A stretch of DNA of 64,000 nt from Pedobacter panaciterrae. GTDB taxonomy: Bacteria; Bacteroidota; Bacteroidia; Sphingobacteriales; Sphingobacteriaceae. A program made the position numbers and the translations under genes. The notes under the pieces are model-generated. The model ran no database searches, had not been told where the DNA came from, and saw only the letters and a list, made by a program, of their open reading frames with translations. Below, in pieces: positions 17,645 to 26,838 of this stretch (position 1 is its first letter; each line of letters starts with the position of its first letter). The stretch spans positions 124,001 through 188,000 of the forward strand of contig NZ_LGEL01000020.1 in NCBI RefSeq assembly GCF_001636695.1. The letters are read 5' to 3'.

Positions 17645-19057
17645 TTAAAGGATATAATGGAATGAAAACCATTCATCCTTTTCGGCATTATAGTCTACAC
17701 CAAACCAAATGCCTTTACTTTCAACCTTACCCGGAAATGCTTTCACCACTTTGAATGTATGTTTTACCGGACTCATCCAATTCCCCGGATTCTGGATCAG
17801 AAGATCCCCGTTAAGTGTTACCTCGTTTGTTGCTTCATTAATAGTAAAAGTACCGGTAGTGACCGTTCCACTTTGGTTTCGGGTATATTTCTGACCGCCC
17901 ACTTTGTTAAATAGTATCCAGGAATCAGCAGCTACTGCATCCCACGAATCATTCCATCCCCAATCTCTTGAATCAGCGTGCGATTTAGTCCAGCCTTTCC
18001 CTTTGCCAATCCAATCTATCGGATTGCCTGCGGCATCTAATTTCCATAACCTACCCGAGGCCGTACCCGTAAGCATATTGAGCAATTCACCTGCTTTAAA
18101 AGTAGGATCAAATCCCTCATCCGGACCAGTTACCGGAGGTACATATTCTGAAGCAAATTTCTTGGATATAAAGTTATAAGTGATCATTGCCTGTCCTTCT
18201 CCATCTACGTCTTTATCTCTGATCACACCCAGTTGAAGCGTATTTTCATCAAGAGATATAATCTTATAGTTTGTCCAGTTACTTATTCCCGCAATTCCAT
18301 TCTTAGCTGGTTTGTATCCTCTAAGAATGGATCCGCCATTAATGGTCAACATTTTCGAACTCACGTTTAAATAATATGTTCCATTTTGTGTAATTCCATT
18401 TTCCATAGGTTTAACAGCCTTAAAAGCAGCGGTTCCTTTTAGTCCAAACGTCATTACCCCATAATCACCTTTGGTCATCATATTTGGATAAATATCGGCT
18501 GGCCCCGGACCCCAGGTCCAGCAATCACCACCATAACATCCTGTAGCAGAAGCACCAGATGCCCATGGGCCACCCTCTTTAAGCCACCCAATATTTACGC
18601 CGTAAAATGACAAAGGACCTCCAAAATAAATGCCTTCAGTATCGAGTATCCATTCTTTTTCATTGCCTACACCACCAGAGAGTGCTGTCCAAAGTGGGTC
18701 GTTAACATAATTCAAATTGTCTTGCGTTACTTTTACCACTACAGAATCCAGCTTCACCACTGCTCCTCCGCTGCCTACAGAAAATTTAATCACATAATCT
18801 CCTGCAAAAGCAAACCTAACAGTGTCTGTCATTCTTGTAGAAGTTCCCGTTCCGTAATCCCACATAGACAAGGTGCCTGGTGTAAGATTTTTCAGGATTA
18901 CAGTATTTCCACCCGCATCTGCCTGCATATCCTGCGTTACAGAGTATTGAATTTCTGATTTATCAAGCACCTTGCCAATGCTATGCTCGTCTTTTTTGCA
19001 TGCACTGAACAGCAAAGGCAGCATCAGCATTGCAAGTATTTTTATATATAGTTTCAT
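17645..19057 (-). CDS. Surface lipoprotein of the GH31 utilisation locus (SusE/SusF-position glycan-binding candidate)
   Basis: About 470 residues. A lipoprotein signal ends LPLLFSAC (Cys near 20), followed by KKDEH. A PKD-like domain (about 50-110, TLSMWDYGTGTSTRM) comes first, then two related beta-rich domains. Both show an LW..L.....G..W.LD..G start, a Trp-rich segment (DCWTWGPG / DWGWNDSWD) and a T.N..T..L..GDLL/MLTINGGSIL strand pair, which suggests an internal duplication. I use the ATG at 19057 because it begins the lipoprotein signal and leaves a 28-bp gap after susD; the longer start would overlap susD. Glycan binding is inferred from position as third gene after susC and susD. Confidence 0.75.
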   Translation of the reverse strand: MKLYIKILAMLMLPLLFSACKKDEHSIGKVLDKSEIQYSVTQDMQADAGGNTVILKNLTPGTLSMWDYGTGTSTRMTDTVRFAFAGDYVIKFSVGSGGAVVKLDSVVVKVTQDNLNYVNDPLWTALSGGVGNEKEWILDTEGIYFGGPLSFYGVNIGWLKEGGPWASGASATGCYGGDCWTWGPGPADIYPNMMTKGDYGVMTFGLKGTAAFKAVKPMENGITQNGTYYLNVSSKMLTINGGSILRGYKPAKNGIAGISNWTNYKIISLDENTLQLGVIRDKDVDGEGQAMITYNFISKKFASEYVPPVTGPDEGFDPTFKAGELLNMLTGTASGRLWKLDAAGNPIDWIGKGKGWTKSHADSRDWGWNDSWDAVAADSWILFNKVGGQKYTRNQSGTVTTGTFTINEATNEVTLNGDLLIQNPGNWMSPVKHTFKVVKAFPGKVESKGIWFGVDYNAEKDEWFSFHYIL

Positions 19058-19085
19058 TTCTTTAATGATTAAAATAGATGATCTG

Positions 19086-20678
19086 TTACCAGCCTGCATT
19101 TTGTTTTAAAGTTCCATTAGAAAGGTTGATCTGCGTATATGGAATTTGCTGCAAACCTTTTGTAGCAATGATGTTTGCAGCAGATATTTTCTTTTCCGCA
19201 CTTTTACCACCGTTTAATACTGTTGTAGTTTCAGCTATTTCCTGAGCGGCTTTATCAATTCCCTGGCGCAATAAATCATAATAGCGTATACCTTCAAAAG
19301 CAAATTCAAGTCTGCGCTCCTTAATGATATTATCCTGACTCACCACTAATGGTGTAAATGCACCCTGATATGCACGTTGTCTCACCGCATTAAAATAAGT
19401 CTGAGCATTTCCACTCCCTAGTTCTGCCGCCATCAATAATACATCAGCATAACGGATGGATACATAATCCTGAAACTGACCAATCTGGAAGCTGGTATTC
19501 CCATTTGCTTCTGGCAGAGGTTTACCATCTTCACCGATCATCGGGCTATATTTTTTCGCATAGTAACCGGTATATTCTCTTTGCTTGGTTTGATTTGTAA
19601 AGGCTAGTTTTTCATCTACAATAGAAATGATAGATCCTACCCTTCTTGTATCAGTTGGTAAGTATGCATTCCATAATTTAGGATTTACGGTTTCAGCACC
19701 CCATCCATTGCCGTACGGGAAAATTGCCTGTTCACGAATACCTGTCATCACCATCCAATGGTTACCGTCAGTATTTCCGTTATAATCACTTGTATAAGTA
19801 TATTTTATTGCAAAAATGGTTTCCTTGTTATCCTCACCAGCATACGATGTTGGTGATGCAGCAGGCCATAGATTAGCAAAATCTTCAATTAAGCCGTATC
19901 CACCTTTTGTAATTACATCTTCAAGATAGGCAAGTGCTTCAGCCTTTGAGACAAGGCCAACCAGATCAGCCTTTGCGTAATAACCGGTATAGAATAAGAA
20001 TACACGACCTAACAACGATTCTGCAGCATATTTAGTAACCCGACCATGGTTAGCAGCGGCCTGAGCAGGGTAAGCAACTTCCGGCAAATTGTCCGCAGCA
20101 TATTTTAAATCCGCAGCAATTACCTTATACACCTCATCAGGATTACTCTGCGGTAAATTCTCAGCAGATGGAGCTGTTAACAAAGGGATATTACCCCAAA
20201 GCCTAACCATATCAAACAGAAGATAAGCACGTAAATACCGGGCCTCAGATTCGTATGTTTTTCTCAACTGAGTATCACTACCCCATTCTATCTGATCCAT
20301 TTTACCGATCAACATATTGCAACGATACAGGGCTTTGTAATACAGAGTCCAGTTTCTATCATATAAATTCTGATCGGATGGTGAACGTGACTTATCAAAT
20401 TCATCAATCATCTGGTAGCCAAATCCATCAGAATTTCCCGTACCGCCAAAAGTATTGTCAGACATTACTTCGGCTGCAACCGGCAAAGCAACTCCTTCAG
20501 ACCAAACGATCTGTAATCCATCATAACAACCAACCAATGCCGTAAATGCATCCTTTGGTGTCTTGTAAAAGTTTTGATCTGTCATTGAGGTAAGTGGCTC
20601 AGTATCCAGAAAACCTTTTTTGCACGCACCTAAGGATAAAAGGCCAAGTGCAACAGCGTATATTTTTATAGCTTTCAT
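19086..20678 (-). CDS. susD: SusD/RagB-family nutrient-binding outer-membrane lipoprotein (first pair)
   Basis: A 530-residue lipoprotein (LLSLGAC lipobox near 19). The SusD fold is shown by the N-terminal FLDTEPLTSMTDQNFYKT, the TPR-type helices (ARYLRAYLLFDMVRLWGNIPLL), DVLLMAAELGSGNAQTYFNAVRQRA and the closing RRLEFAFEGIRYYDLLRQG. It would form the lid of the SusC1 channel and bind oligosaccharide at the cell surface. It lies 18 bp after susC1. Confidence 0.95.
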   Translation of the reverse strand: MKAIKIYAVALGLLSLGACKKGFLDTEPLTSMTDQNFYKTPKDAFTALVGCYDGLQIVWSEGVALPVAAEVMSDNTFGGTGNSDGFGYQMIDEFDKSRSPSDQNLYDRNWTLYYKALYRCNMLIGKMDQIEWGSDTQLRKTYESEARYLRAYLLFDMVRLWGNIPLLTAPSAENLPQSNPDEVYKVIAADLKYAADNLPEVAYPAQAAANHGRVTKYAAESLLGRVFLFYTGYYAKADLVGLVSKAEALAYLEDVITKGGYGLIEDFANLWPAASPTSYAGEDNKETIFAIKYTYTSDYNGNTDGNHWMVMTGIREQAIFPYGNGWGAETVNPKLWNAYLPTDTRRVGSIISIVDEKLAFTNQTKQREYTGYYAKKYSPMIGEDGKPLPEANGNTSFQIGQFQDYVSIRYADVLLMAAELGSGNAQTYFNAVRQRAYQGAFTPLVVSQDNIIKERRLEFAFEGIRYYDLLRQGIDKAAQEIAETTTVLNGGKSAEKKISAANIIATKGLQQIPYTQINLSNGTLKQNAGW

Positions 20679-20696
20679 ATTTTTATGATCTTGTGG

Positions 20697-23600
20697 TTAA
20701 AACTTAAGATTGGCTCCTATCATGAATGTTCTTGGTCTTGGATAATAACCTACGTCGATACCAGACGCGTATCCTTCAGAACCATAACCTATCTCGGGGT
20801 CCATCCCATCGTATTTTGTAAAGGTGTAAACGTTTAATGCCGCAGCATATAACCTCACCTGTTTCAGGTAGCTCTTTTTAAGCACCTTACCAAGATCATA
20901 ACCAATAGTGATGTTACTGATTCTTAAGAAATCCCCTTTTTGAATATACAGGTCAGAAAAATTAGTCCAATTCCGGTTGTCTTCAGTTACGCGGGGAATC
21001 GTGTTCGATGATCCTTCGCCATGCCACCTGTCGAGTATTCGGGTGGTATAATTGCCATACTGGTTAGACTGGTTTCTGTAAGATTGAACGATATCATTTC
21101 CGGCAACTCCTGAAGCAACAACAGAGAAGTCGAACCCTTTATAATCACCCGAAAGCGTAATACCAAATGTATAATCCGGATTAGGATTACCAATCATGCC
21201 TCTATCCAGGTTATCGATCACACCATCACCATTAATGTCCACATATTTAACATCTCCCGGAGCAGCAGATGGCTGTATTACCTTTCCACCAGCAGATTTG
21301 TAATTCAACACCTCAGCTTCATTCTGAAAGATACCCGCTGTTTTTAATCCCCAGAAATATCCTATAGGGAACCCACTTTGAGCACGATAAAATTCAAGTG
21401 AATTATCGAATAATTGGTTAGCCAAACCATGAACAATACCATCTGCAGTAGGTATATTGCCAACCTTATTTTTGTTGTAAGCCCCATTTACCCCAACAGA
21501 ATAATTAAAATCACCGGCATTGCTTCTGTAAGTAAGTGCAAGCTCAATACCAGTATTCTTTACGTTACCACCGTTAATAAAGGGAGCATCTGCTCCTGCA
21601 GTCGCAAGAATTGGTGCTGATATCAGCCAGTCTTTAGTTGTCTTATTATACCAATCAAAGTTCACTGCAAATTTGCCCTGTAAAAAATTAGCATCAAATC
21701 CAATATTGGTCTGTTCTGATGTTTCCCACTTCACAGCAGGATTACTGATTCTGCTTTGATATCCACCAGGAGTAAGCACACCCTCATCCGGGCCAAAAAT
21801 ATAGTTTGTATTATCTAACTTAATCGGTGCCAGATATTGAAATGCGGCGATATTCTGACTTCCCACCTGTCCCCAGCTGGCACGTACCTTAAGAAAGTCC
21901 AACCAGTCCTTTTGCCCCTGCATAAAACTTTCATTTGTTACTACCCAACCGGCAGAAAGAGAAGGGAAATATCCCCAGCGGTTTTCCGGTCCAAATCGAG
22001 ATGAGCCATCTGCTCTGAAAGTAGCATTTAACAGATATTTTTCTTTGTAATTATAATTTAGCCTTCCAAAATAAGATAACCTGCGATCCGGATCATAAGG
22101 TGCACCTCCAATAGTAATACCCGCTATATTTTTACCTGTTGCATTGCTCAGCCAGGCATGGTCAAGATCCTCGAAAATCAAATTGGTATTTGTTCCAAAA
22201 ATATTAGAGCCATCTGCACGATATGCAGAACTACCCACCATCGCTTCAAAAGTATGGTCATTGTTTAAGGTAAACTTATAGCTCAACAAATTATCCCAGA
22301 TCAGGGATTTTCCTTTATTCATAGACTGGCTTGCCTTGGTAGTAGTGCTATAGGCATAAATCGAAAGATTGTAAATTGGTGTAAAAGAACGACTTTCGCC
22401 CGCGCTATAGTCCATCCCCAGACTTGTTCTGAATTTCAGATTTTTAATTGGTTCAATTACCATATAAATATCGCCAAGCAAACGCTGGCTATTCCTTCTG
22501 TTCTGATTGTTATAAACCATCAATGCATAAGGATTTGCCTCGCCATTATTCCATGAAGACTGGCTATTGTCAAAGAAATTTCCATTCTCATCATATACCT
22601 TCAAAAACGGACTGGCACTAAAAGCTCCACGCAGCGAATTATTATATTGATTGCCAACCCCTATTCCATTATTCTTAATATCTGTATAGGTAAGGTGCTG
22701 GCCAATTTTAATGATTTCCTTATAGAAATTATGCTCAGAATTAATTTTAAAGCTATAACGCTGATAATTAGATAAGCCTTTACCCCCTACAACACCTTCC
22801 TGGCCTGTATAAGATAAACCCAACGAATAAACCGAAGCTTCTGATGCTCCGGATGCGCCCAAAGCATAGTTCTGTGTCAGTGCATTATTAGTAAACATTT
22901 GATCCATCCAGTCTGTGCCCTTACCGAAAGCCTTTATCTCCTCGTTGGTAAACAGCGGTTCCTTACCTCCATTTATGGCCGCCTCACTCATAATAGCAGC
23001 GTACTCCGAAGCATTCAACAGATCAACTTTTTTGGCTACATTTTGTACACCTGCATAAGCGTCAAAAGTAATTTGTCCTGCCTGTCCTCGTTTACCTTGT
23101 CTTGTGGTAACCAGCACAACGCCATTAGCTGCCTGAGAACCATAAATTGCTGCAGATGCTGCATCCTTTAAAACATCAATTGATTCAATATCCGATGAGT
23201 TTAAATAAGTGATGTCACCTGTAAGTACTCCATCTACAACATATAGGGGGCCTGAATTACCAATAGTACCTAAACCTCTAATGGTTACTTTAATATTTTC
23301 ACCAGGCTGACCAGAGGTCGAGGCAATTTGCACACCCGGAGTTTGCCCTTGCAGACCTTGTAGTGCATTGGTGGTACTCTGCCTTTGCAATGTTTCTCCT
23401 TTAACCTGAACTGTGGCCCCGGTTACCAGTTTCTTTTGCTGAACACCATATCCCACTACTACTACTTCACTCAGCGCCTGGTTATCTTCTGCTAAGCTAA
23501 TGTTAACAGTACTAGCTTCCGCAACGGTTACCTCTTTGGTTACGAAACCAATTGAAGTGATTTGCAGTATATCCCCGGTTTGAGCACTAATTGCATAGGC

Positions 23601-23807
23601 CCCATCAGAACTTGTCCCTGTTCCGCCAACTTTTCCTTTTACTTTAACTACTGCACCAGGTATAGGCTGCCCATCTGCTCCAGTTACTTTTCCACTGATC
23701 TGACGCTGCTGTGCAAATAAAGATTCGCCAAAAAAAAGCAGTGAAAGAAACATCAGCAGAAAAATATGTTCTCTTTTAATCATAGAATTCTTTTTCATGC
23801 CGTTCAT
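20697..23807 (-). CDS. susC: SusC/RagA-family TonB-dependent transporter (first pair)
   Basis: A 1036-residue outer-membrane importer. A signal peptide (to about 33) is followed by a carboxypeptidase-regulatory-like domain (about 35-115, ISGKVTGADGQPIPGAVVKVKG), a TonB-box-like EVVVVGYG, a plug (NALQGLQGQTPGVQI ... IRGLGTIGNSGPLYVVDGV) and a large 22-strand barrel ending in a terminal aromatic (IGANLKF). Together with the neighbouring SusD it would import an oligosaccharide. It follows the GH31 gene by 47 bp in the same operon. The substrate is not shown by the sequence; the GH31 partner points to an alpha-linked glycan. Confidence 0.96.
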   Translation of the reverse strand: MNGMKKNSMIKREHIFLLMFLSLLFFGESLFAQQRQISGKVTGADGQPIPGAVVKVKGKVGGTGTSSDGAYAISAQTGDILQITSIGFVTKEVTVAEASTVNISLAEDNQALSEVVVVGYGVQQKKLVTGATVQVKGETLQRQSTTNALQGLQGQTPGVQIASTSGQPGENIKVTIRGLGTIGNSGPLYVVDGVLTGDITYLNSSDIESIDVLKDAASAAIYGSQAANGVVLVTTRQGKRGQAGQITFDAYAGVQNVAKKVDLLNASEYAAIMSEAAINGGKEPLFTNEEIKAFGKGTDWMDQMFTNNALTQNYALGASGASEASVYSLGLSYTGQEGVVGGKGLSNYQRYSFKINSEHNFYKEIIKIGQHLTYTDIKNNGIGVGNQYNNSLRGAFSASPFLKVYDENGNFFDNSQSSWNNGEANPYALMVYNNQNRRNSQRLLGDIYMVIEPIKNLKFRTSLGMDYSAGESRSFTPIYNLSIYAYSTTTKASQSMNKGKSLIWDNLLSYKFTLNNDHTFEAMVGSSAYRADGSNIFGTNTNLIFEDLDHAWLSNATGKNIAGITIGGAPYDPDRRLSYFGRLNYNYKEKYLLNATFRADGSSRFGPENRWGYFPSLSAGWVVTNESFMQGQKDWLDFLKVRASWGQVGSQNIAAFQYLAPIKLDNTNYIFGPDEGVLTPGGYQSRISNPAVKWETSEQTNIGFDANFLQGKFAVNFDWYNKTTKDWLISAPILATAGADAPFINGGNVKNTGIELALTYRSNAGDFNYSVGVNGAYNKNKVGNIPTADGIVHGLANQLFDNSLEFYRAQSGFPIGYFWGLKTAGIFQNEAEVLNYKSAGGKVIQPSAAPGDVKYVDINGDGVIDNLDRGMIGNPNPDYTFGITLSGDYKGFDFSVVASGVAGNDIVQSYRNQSNQYGNYTTRILDRWHGEGSSNTIPRVTEDNRNWTNFSDLYIQKGDFLRISNITIGYDLGKVLKKSYLKQVRLYAAALNVYTFTKYDGMDPEIGYGSEGYASGIDVGYYPRPRTFMIGANLKF

Positions 23808-23854
23808 AAAGATTTAGTAAATAATTGATTCATTTTATATTGGTTTAATTTTGG

Positions 23855-26704
23855 TTATAGTTTTACTGTAATAGCCTTGCCATTGTAATTAATCGTCTGA
23901 TTTACCTTTTGGTTAAAGTCCAATGCCTTTGCTGATTTGGGAGTAATGACCACGATCTTAATTGTCCTGTCAACCAGCATTCCTTTAAAACTCCCTTTGC
24001 GATCACCTACTGTAAGGGTCCTGGTTTTTTCATCGTAATTGAAATCTATAGTAGCAAAAGCACCTTTCTCATAGTTATAATTTGTACCCTCGTCCTCATA
24101 CAGAGAGAATGAAGCATCTTTACCGGTATACACAAACAGGGTTAACGGATCAGCAGGTTTTTCTGAGGTATACTGTAATTCCGGACCTGTCGGAACAATA
24201 GATCCTTCTTTAACATACACAGGCATTTTTTCATATGGCGCATCGGCTTTAATGGTTTGTCCGCCGTTAAAATACTTACCTGTATATAGATCATACCATC
24301 CTTGTCCTGATGGCAGGTACACTTCCCTGTTCCTGTCCTTATACTTATAAACAGGATTAATTAACAGTGAAGGGCCAAAAAGGAAAGCATCTGTCAAGTT
24401 AGAAGCTTTAAGGTCCTGAGAGAAGTCCATCATTAAACCACGCATCATGGTATAATCATGATGATAGGTATTGCCGGCGATTGAATAAATGTAAGGCATC
24501 AGTCTATATCGCAACTTATTATAGTACAGCATGCTTTTGTAGGCGGGATGGCCTTCTGGTGCGATGTTGTAGATCTCTCTGAATGGAAACTGTCCGTGTA
24601 CCCTGAACAAAGGAACAAAAGCCCCGAACTGATACCAGCGGGTATTGAGTTCTCTCCATTCTTCCAGATCTTCTTTATTCGGATTTTCATAGCGCTTTTC
24701 CACAGAAAAACCACCAATATCCATAGTCCAGTAAGGCATACCCGAAAGAGAAAAGTTTAGCCCTGCACCAATCTGGGTTTTCATGTCTTCCCATCTTGAA
24801 GCTATATCTCCGCTCCAGGCCGCAGCAGCATATCTTTGCAAACCTGCATAAGCAGAGCGTGTTAAAATAAATACCCTGTTTTCGTTATTTACTTTGCGTT
24901 GCCCTTCATAAACACCTTTAGCATTAACCAATGGAAATGCATTGAAATAAGTTGTCGAGGATCCCTCATACGTTGGATTCATCAGATCTTTTCTAATCTC
25001 TACCGGTAAATTAGAATGCATATCAGGTTCTGTAGCATCCATCCACCACGCATCTATACCTTTACTATACAGCCTTTTGTTCATCAACTCCCAAAATGCT
25101 GTTCTTGCTTTCGGATTAAAAGCATCGTAGAATGTATTTGAATATCCCTTGCCTATCCAGTCTACACGTCCATCCGCAATATTTCTTTTATAAAGGAAAT
25201 TCTCCTTATTTAACTCGTCATAAATATCAAATCCCTTATTAAACTTGGGCCATACGGAAATCATAAGATTCACATTTTGTTTGTGAAGTGATTTGATCAT
25301 CTCATCAGGGTTGGCAAAACGTGCAGGATCAAACTGCTGACTCCCCCATTCCGGTTGTTTCCAATACGACCAATCCAATACAATATTATCAAGCGGGATT
25401 TTCCGATCACGGAACTCTTTTACAGTAGACAAAATTTCATCCTGTGTTTTATAACGTTCCCTACTTTGCCAAAAACCCATCGCCCATTTAGGCATCAATA
25501 CTGCTTTTCCGGTTACGTTACGATATCCGCTAATTACCTGATCGGCATTTGCACCCTGAATAAAATAGTAATTAACCGAACTTCCGGATTCAGAACTAAG
25601 TGCAAAAGTATTCTTTAACGATTCTGGTAAGGGAGGTAAACAGGTTAATCCCAGATAAGATTCCCCTCCATCAGGAATCCATTCAATCTTAATTTTAGTT
25701 TTCTTATCTTTCTTTAATTCCAGATCTAATATTGCCGATCCTGAATTCCAGGCCTGACGCCAAAAATCGGCAACAAGCTTATCATCAAACCAAACCTTAA
25801 TATAACCGGCATATTTTAACTGAAACTGATACAATCCTTCCAATTCACTTTCTACTGCGCCTTCATAATGCACCACGGCATCCTTCATTTTTATGTCCGC
25901 TGGAAATTTATGCTGATCTGTTAACCAGTTTATAGATAATTCAGATATTGGTTGTTTGAGCAATACTTTGCCGGGTTCATTTTTTGAAGTATAAGTAGCA
26001 GTAAGCCATCCTTCATCACCCTCTTTAGAAAATAATTTCAAAGCAGTTAATGGCTGATAATCCCGTACATCACCAGCGCGGGTAATTGAATAATTATCCC
26101 AAAGCAGTCCATAACCTTTATTGGAAACAAAAAAGGGAACACCTATTTCTGTATTATACTGCACAAGATCTACCCTCCGGCCACTATAATTTACCAGACC
26201 TTGCTGATGCTGTCCTAAACCATAATAAGCTTCATTTTCCTGAGCATCAAAAAACTGTGAGACCTGATAGGATGGTTCTCCGTTAAATATTTTAGGAATA
26301 AGTGAAAGACCTTCATTTTTTGTTTGGGCTAATAAGATTTTACCATTTGTGTCACGATAAGTAATTAAACCGGTTTTTGTGGATACTTCAACTTTTAAAG
26401 AGGAAGTACTTAATATCACCTGATCGGGTGATGTTGTAGTTGTAAATTTAACGGCATCATCTGATAGCTTCACCGCCATTAAACTTTTATCCTCAGGAAA
26501 CTTGTCTGTTGCTATTGCGGTTACGTGAATGATCTGATCGGATACCGGTTGAAGTTTTATTTTTTTAATTCCTGAGGCAGAATGTTGAATAGGAATTTCA
26601 ATCCCTGAGGTTGTTTGCACATAATCTTTTACTTGCCCGTTTACATTTATATATAGTAGCATGCTAACTATAAACATTACGGTACTAACCCGAATTTTTT
26701 GCAT
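23855..26704 (-). CDS. GH31 glycoside hydrolase with PA14 insert, alpha-xylosidase-like
   Basis: A 949-residue exported enzyme (signal peptide about 1-23, no lipobox Cys). The N-terminal GH31 beta-sandwich is interrupted by a PA14-like insert (about 225-365, YAGYIKVWFDDKLVADFWR). The catalytic barrel has the nucleophile Asp in AWWMDATEPDMHS (near 555) and the acid/base Asp in AAAWSGDIASRWED (near 632). A PA14 insert in this position is known from bacterial xyloglucan alpha-xylosidases of GH31, which is the best guess for activity; alpha-glucosidase remains possible. It heads the second operon of the locus, just downstream of the hybrid regulator gene and a pair of direct repeats. Confidence 0.9.
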   Translation of the reverse strand: MQKIRVSTVMFIVSMLLYINVNGQVKDYVQTTSGIEIPIQHSASGIKKIKLQPVSDQIIHVTAIATDKFPEDKSLMAVKLSDDAVKFTTTTSPDQVILSTSSLKVEVSTKTGLITYRDTNGKILLAQTKNEGLSLIPKIFNGEPSYQVSQFFDAQENEAYYGLGQHQQGLVNYSGRRVDLVQYNTEIGVPFFVSNKGYGLLWDNYSITRAGDVRDYQPLTALKLFSKEGDEGWLTATYTSKNEPGKVLLKQPISELSINWLTDQHKFPADIKMKDAVVHYEGAVESELEGLYQFQLKYAGYIKVWFDDKLVADFWRQAWNSGSAILDLELKKDKKTKIKIEWIPDGGESYLGLTCLPPLPESLKNTFALSSESGSSVNYYFIQGANADQVISGYRNVTGKAVLMPKWAMGFWQSRERYKTQDEILSTVKEFRDRKIPLDNIVLDWSYWKQPEWGSQQFDPARFANPDEMIKSLHKQNVNLMISVWPKFNKGFDIYDELNKENFLYKRNIADGRVDWIGKGYSNTFYDAFNPKARTAFWELMNKRLYSKGIDAWWMDATEPDMHSNLPVEIRKDLMNPTYEGSSTTYFNAFPLVNAKGVYEGQRKVNNENRVFILTRSAYAGLQRYAAAAWSGDIASRWEDMKTQIGAGLNFSLSGMPYWTMDIGGFSVEKRYENPNKEDLEEWRELNTRWYQFGAFVPLFRVHGQFPFREIYNIAPEGHPAYKSMLYYNKLRYRLMPYIYSIAGNTYHHDYTMMRGLMMDFSQDLKASNLTDAFLFGPSLLINPVYKYKDRNREVYLPSGQGWYDLYTGKYFNGGQTIKADAPYEKMPVYVKEGSIVPTGPELQYTSEKPADPLTLFVYTGKDASFSLYEDEGTNYNYEKGAFATIDFNYDEKTRTLTVGDRKGSFKGMLVDRTIKIVVITPKSAKALDFNQKVNQTINYNGKAITVKL

Positions 26705-26773
26705 AGAAATAAATACTGTTTACACTTGGTTGAATTATTTCTAAAGGTATATGCAAGCAAAAAAAGGGAGGGC

Positions 26774-26811
26774 ATTCAAATGATAACAATTAGGTATTCA
26801 TATGTTAACAA
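26774..26811. promoter_or_regulatory. Direct-repeat pair, candidate hybrid-regulator (AraC-type) binding site
   Basis: ATTCAAATGATAACAA (26774-26789) and ATTCATATGTTAACAA (26796-26811) match at 14 of 16 positions and are spaced 22 bp apart, about two helical turns. They lie 70-107 bp upstream of the GH31 start, in the only gap (134 bp) between the hybrid regulator gene and the GH31-susC1 operon. AraC-type output domains commonly bind direct repeats of this kind. The assignment is inferred. Confidence 0.5.
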
Positions 26812-26838
26812 ATCAGCCTAAATGAATGTTAAAACGGA

